From Hymenochaete sp. R1 (lineage: Eukaryota > Basidiomycota > Agaricomycetes > Hymenochaetales > Hymenochaetaceae), in assembly GCA_019400425.1 (NCBI GenBank), contig JAFREE010000111.1:19787-83786 (forward strand): 64,000 nucleotides of DNA, given 5' to 3'. The notes beneath the pieces are model-generated. The model was not told the DNA's origin. It was given only the letters and a program-made list of their open reading frames with translations, and did no database searches. Of this stretch, positions 60,751 through 64,000 are shown piece by piece. The position numbers and the translations under genes were made by a program. Numbering within the stretch: the stretch's first letter is position 1; the number at the start of each line of letters is the position of its first letter.

Positions 60751-62413
60751 TCAGCACCAGTGCTGGCGCTTCGGAGGAGAGCGAATTGTAGCTGTGAGAA
60801 CGCAGAAGGGGCTCTCGAATGGATTGACGGATTCAGAGTCCTTGCTGAGACGGCTCAAGCCTCTCCAGAACTGCGGAGGGATCTTCGGGGTATTTCGCGC
60901 TGGATGCACTTGCATTGGAGTCCGAGCCGAGATCAGATGTGGGCTCGAAGTTATGAGCGATGGCTGTTTTTGCCCAGAGAAGAGACTGCCCGAGTCGCGA
61001 GAGCTTATAGTGACACCATCATCTTCCGATTCCATGTGTAGAGATACCCCCGACAAAGACAGCCAGAGCTTTAACCCACTCGCATTATGATTTTTGTACT
61101 CGTCAAGGCTTACGAGAAGGGAAGTGTCGAAAAGACTTGGGCGGCCATAATCAACGGTAATGGTGACACGGAGGGTGATTCGGCTACTGCCAAAACCCCG
61201 ACCTGAGAGGATAGATTAGGCAGATGATCCAGGATGAGCGCCAACAACTGCTTGGAAGTATTGAATAGCTTCGGTAAGGTCGGACTCAGAAAGTTCAGAG
61301 CGAAGCGGAAGGGCGAGCGTTACGTCGAGCGAGGCTTGTCCGCGGTTAATTTGAACTCCTTAAATGCTAAAACTTAATTGATTAGTAATACAACTTACTT
61401 AATAAGAATAGCGACGTCATGGCCTAAGGCCATGAATCGATGACGGCGGGAGGCCAAAAGAAAGAATATTTTTGAATAAAAAAGCTACTCACCTGATTGA
61501 CACGGAGCCTTTATTGGTTCCGTGTGATGGATTGCTGATCAACTCCGCAATGCTCGTCGCTGAAGAACAACAACTTGTCTTTCCTCAACGACGAGCATTG
61601 CGAGTTCTCCGACCAACGCATCGCGCTCGAGAACGCTCTCGTACTAGCGCATATCCACAATCCGGCTAGAGCACGCTTACTTACTATCCCTTCAATCATC
61701 TCTACGAGCTTGTCTCGCTCTCTGGTAAAGACGGTCGCGCGTTCTAATCAAAGTTCGTACTTTTAGATATGGGACGCGCAAAAAAACTAATTAATTAATA
61801 GAAATGCTTACAATAATTAAAGAAACCATTAATATGGTTGTTAATTTGACGTATGGTGGGGGGTTTTTGTCTGGGATTGGGCTGGGGGTGGGTCTTTGGT
61901 TGGCGGTAGGGGGGGTGGTTCGGTTCGTGCAGGGGGTCGGCGACGGCCTCTGCGTTGTATGTGGGTGGGTCGCAGAGGCTGAAAAAGAAAAAGTAGACCT
62001 GGTCAGGCCAAGGTAAGTTCTCACTAAATTAATTAATTAATTTAAGGCTTACATTCATAAGTGTGGGCAATACCGTGCCCACAGAACTCAGCCTACCCGC
62101 GGCCGGCTCGACCGACACCAGCTCGACTGACACATCCACGTCTGGCGCGAATATCCCTGAAACACCTGTCAGCGGACAGGGAGTCCATCGCCGCCACCGC
62201 GAATGTCGCCCTTTGTGACGGACGGTGCCTGTTCCGAAACGCACGCGTTGTTCAATAAAAACAAATCAATTTTTTTTCCTTGTTTAACTCCGTCCATGTT
62301 CACATCCTCAATGAATTGCTGGATGTCGATCCCAATATCGCAACTATCCGGCTCCTACATCGGTATGTCATCTTCATCTTGTTCTACCGATCGCTCCAGA
62401 GTTGGACGATGAT
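60751..62413 (-). pseudogene. Decayed coding-like debris, minus strand
   Basis: Several minus-strand stretches look protein-like but do not join into one frame: ALPLRSELSESDLTEAIQYF near 61340-61230, then after a stop LRVTITVDYGRPSLFDTSLL near 61180-61100 running into ESEDDGVTISSRDSGSLFSG, and ERDALVGELAMLVVEERQVV near 61640-61570. Candidate splice sites exist, but every join I tried near 61370-61410 hits a stop. It may be the continuation of the SH3-gene fragment to its right or another old insertion. Short TTAATTAATTAA tracts occur near 61785 and 62030. No family recognised. Confidence 0.35.
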
Positions 62414-63300
62414 CTAGTCTCCTGGCTGGCTGACCGTACACGCTCTTGCTCGGGTTGACTTTTCGACTGTGTCGGGGATTGTCCAAGGCCTACGGGAGGC
62501 TTCTTCAGCAGCTTCGATCTCTTCTCGAGCTTTCTTCCGCTCAAGCTCAATTCGCTCCTGGCGCTTCTGCAAAATGGCACTAGGAAGCAGAGGGCCCGAA
62601 CCTGTAACTTGTTGGGGCTGTCGTTGTTGTTCTTGTACGAGCGCGTCGCGAGCAATAGACGGGGTCATAACCAGCTTTCTACTACCGACGCCGTTATCTT
62701 CGGCAGGATCTAGTAAAGGAGACGTTCGTTTTTCTTCTCTCTCTGTCTCTTGCTGAGCACCAAAGCACTCTTGGAACGTTGGACTTCTAAGCGCCGTCTG
62801 TGTTTCAGACGAGACTTGAGCTTGTCGCTACAACTCTCGGTGCGCTGTATCCCCTGCAGCAACTCCTCCAGGACGTAAGACGGCGGGAGGGCCACGCATC
62901 TGACGGCCGGCAAATCTTCTTGTGAGTCGTCACGGGGTGGTGCGTTTTCCATCTCGGTATCAGCTTCGCTCCATTCTTTGTCGGGGTCCTCTTCATCCTC
63001 GTTCCGTACCGCAGGCGGATAGCGCAAGACACTCGAGGTGCGTTTGAGAATAATGTTGCGCTTTGGCTGTGGTCCATTGTCTGGCGCATGTATCTGAACG
63101 GTGTCTATTCAGCCGAGCCGATCTCTCAAGGGCGTCTCGATGTTTTCTGCAGACATATATCCAACTTCCTTCGTCTTGAACACGCGGCCCATCCATCGAT
63201 ATCTGTTGCTATCGTCCATCAAAAACAGACTGTCGCCTTTAAGGACGCTTCCTTGCCCCTTAACAATCGCAGCAAAGCTTGTGAACGAGTTTCTTCAGTT
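62414..63300 (-). pseudogene. Frameshifted fragment of an SH3-domain protein gene
   Basis: Minus-strand reading from about 63290 gives TSFAAIVKGQGSVLKGDSLF, then LMDDSNRYRWMGRVFKTKEV, then GYMSAENIETPL, the shape of an SH3 domain that I recall from fungal SH3 proteins continuing into an E-R-x-A-R-L-N-x-H-R motif. Here that motif (ERSARLNRHRS) is present but in another frame: a one-base loss near 63128-63130 puts a stop shortly after. A second frame change is needed to reach PKRNIILKRTSSVLRYPPAV and the acidic stretch after it, and a third to reach RKLVMTPSIARD and the charged helix ending at 62414. The start is missing. The protein family is remembered, not searched, so the parent gene name is left blank. 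Confidence 0.55.
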
Positions 63301-63362
63301 CCTTTCCTTGTGACAGGTCGAGTTGCGCCAGCGTGCAGCAGGTCAAATTGAACTTGAGGTAC

Positions 63363-64000
63363 TTAATGGGACGCAAACTGATCGTCTTCTTCGTACGTAT
63401 TTTTGTTCTCCTCTGTCTCATCTCCACCTCCTTCCAGGTCGTCGCTCTGCTCGCTCTCGCCCATTTCGATGCCGGTTTCTTCACCTTCAACGTCCGAGTC
63501 ATCTTCTTCATCTTCCTTTTCTTCTTCCGAACTTTCAAACTCGCAATTCGATTGTTCCGGCCGTTTCTTCCGCACTCTTTTCTCTGATGATTCGAACGCG
63601 TCCTTTAAAAGTTCTTCGTTAAGGTGCCAAGTTTCCTTGTGACCGATTCCACCACCTTGAAAGTGCATGAACATGTCTCTATCACAGAATCTGTGATTAT
63701 GAGCTTAAAAAAACAACGAAAAATTGTGATGGGACTCACAAATTCACATAATAAAATAAGTAATCCTTGTTACTTTCTTCCTCCTGACGCGCCAGCGATC
63801 GGGAAAGCAGTTTGGTAGTCCTACCATGTGCAAACGCTGGGATAATGTGAGAAGCGCGAAGGATCAAATTCGGGTCGAGGAACCCGAACGCCGAAGGATT
63901 TTCGATAGGAATGAATTGAAGATGGGTTGGGCGTTTTTCAATGAAACCAGACTGATGGTCTGAGTCTAATTGAAACCAGCGAACCCATACAAAGTCGAGT
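63363..64000 (-). mobile_element. 3' end of a CACTA/Plavaka-type transposon protein gene, partial
   Basis: Minus-strand coding sequence entering from the right edge. The first visible exon (63999-63741) reads LDFVWVRWFQLDSDHQSGFI, then FGFLDPNLILRASHIIPAFA and HGRTTKLLSRSLARQEEES. After a 50-bp intron (63740-63691) the second exon continues in frame with DRDMFMHFQGGGIGHKETWH and an acidic tail ending at the stop near 63363. The blocks VRWF, AFGFLDP, HIIPAF, GRT and DRDMFM-x3-GGGIGH are what I recall from long, multi-copy basidiomycete proteins linked with Plavaka/KDZ-type CACTA transposons. No frameshift or stop interrupts the visible part, so it may be recent. The 5' part lies outside the window. 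Family name from memory. Confidence 0.62.

Overview
The window is nuclear DNA of a filamentous fungus, most likely an agaricomycete basidiomycete. The evidence is: protein-coding genes broken by many 45-90 bp GT..AG introns; both strands used without operons; a non-reducing polyketide synthase of the SAT-KS-AT-PT-ACP-ACP-TE type; a MUB1/samB MYND protein; Zn2Cys6 and C2H2 regulators; a cytochrome P450; and, at the right edge, a transposon-type protein family I associate with basidiomycete CACTA elements. All assignments are from reading the sequence; no search was run.  LAYOUT. 1-3.5 kb: an FAD-dependent (salicylate-hydroxylase-like) monooxygenase on the minus strand. 3.5-13.5 kb: about 10 kb with no convincing gene. 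13.5-20.8 kb: an eight-exon non-reducing polyketide synthase, about 2296 aa, whose joins all keep frame. 21.8-25.3 kb: MUB1/samB homologue. 25.8-26.2 kb: a 384-bp CACTA-ended MITE. 27.1-31.5 kb: two small C2H2-type finger genes in the same orientation, with a 190-bp foldback MITE between them. 32.0-35.0 kb: a Zn2Cys6 transcription factor (minus). 35.3-42.5 kb: four genes in alternating orientation: a Cys/His-headed disordered protein, a DUF4112-like protein, and two disordered proteins. 44.2-45.6 kb: a charged coiled-coil-like protein. 46.8-48.1 kb: a Ran1/Ksp1-type protein kinase, with a second copy of its promoter-like segment about 0.7 kb upstream. 48.8-51.1 kb: a P450. 52.5-58.5 kb: a giant low-complexity protein, about 1942 aa. 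59.5-60.0 kb: a 125-aa mini zinc-cluster protein. 60.0-64.0 kb: AT-rich repeats, decayed coding debris, a frameshifted SH3-domain gene fragment, and the 3' end of a transposon-type gene running off the window.  HOW THE GENES MAY WORK TOGETHER. The polyketide synthase should make and release an aromatic (orsellinate-type) polyketide by itself. The FAD monooxygenase 10 kb away could hydroxylate such a phenolic acid, and the P450 28 kb away could also act on it, but neither is adjacent, so a biosynthetic cluster is only a hypothesis. The remaining genes look like ordinary housekeeping, regulatory and lineage-specific genes. The right end is a transposon landing zone.
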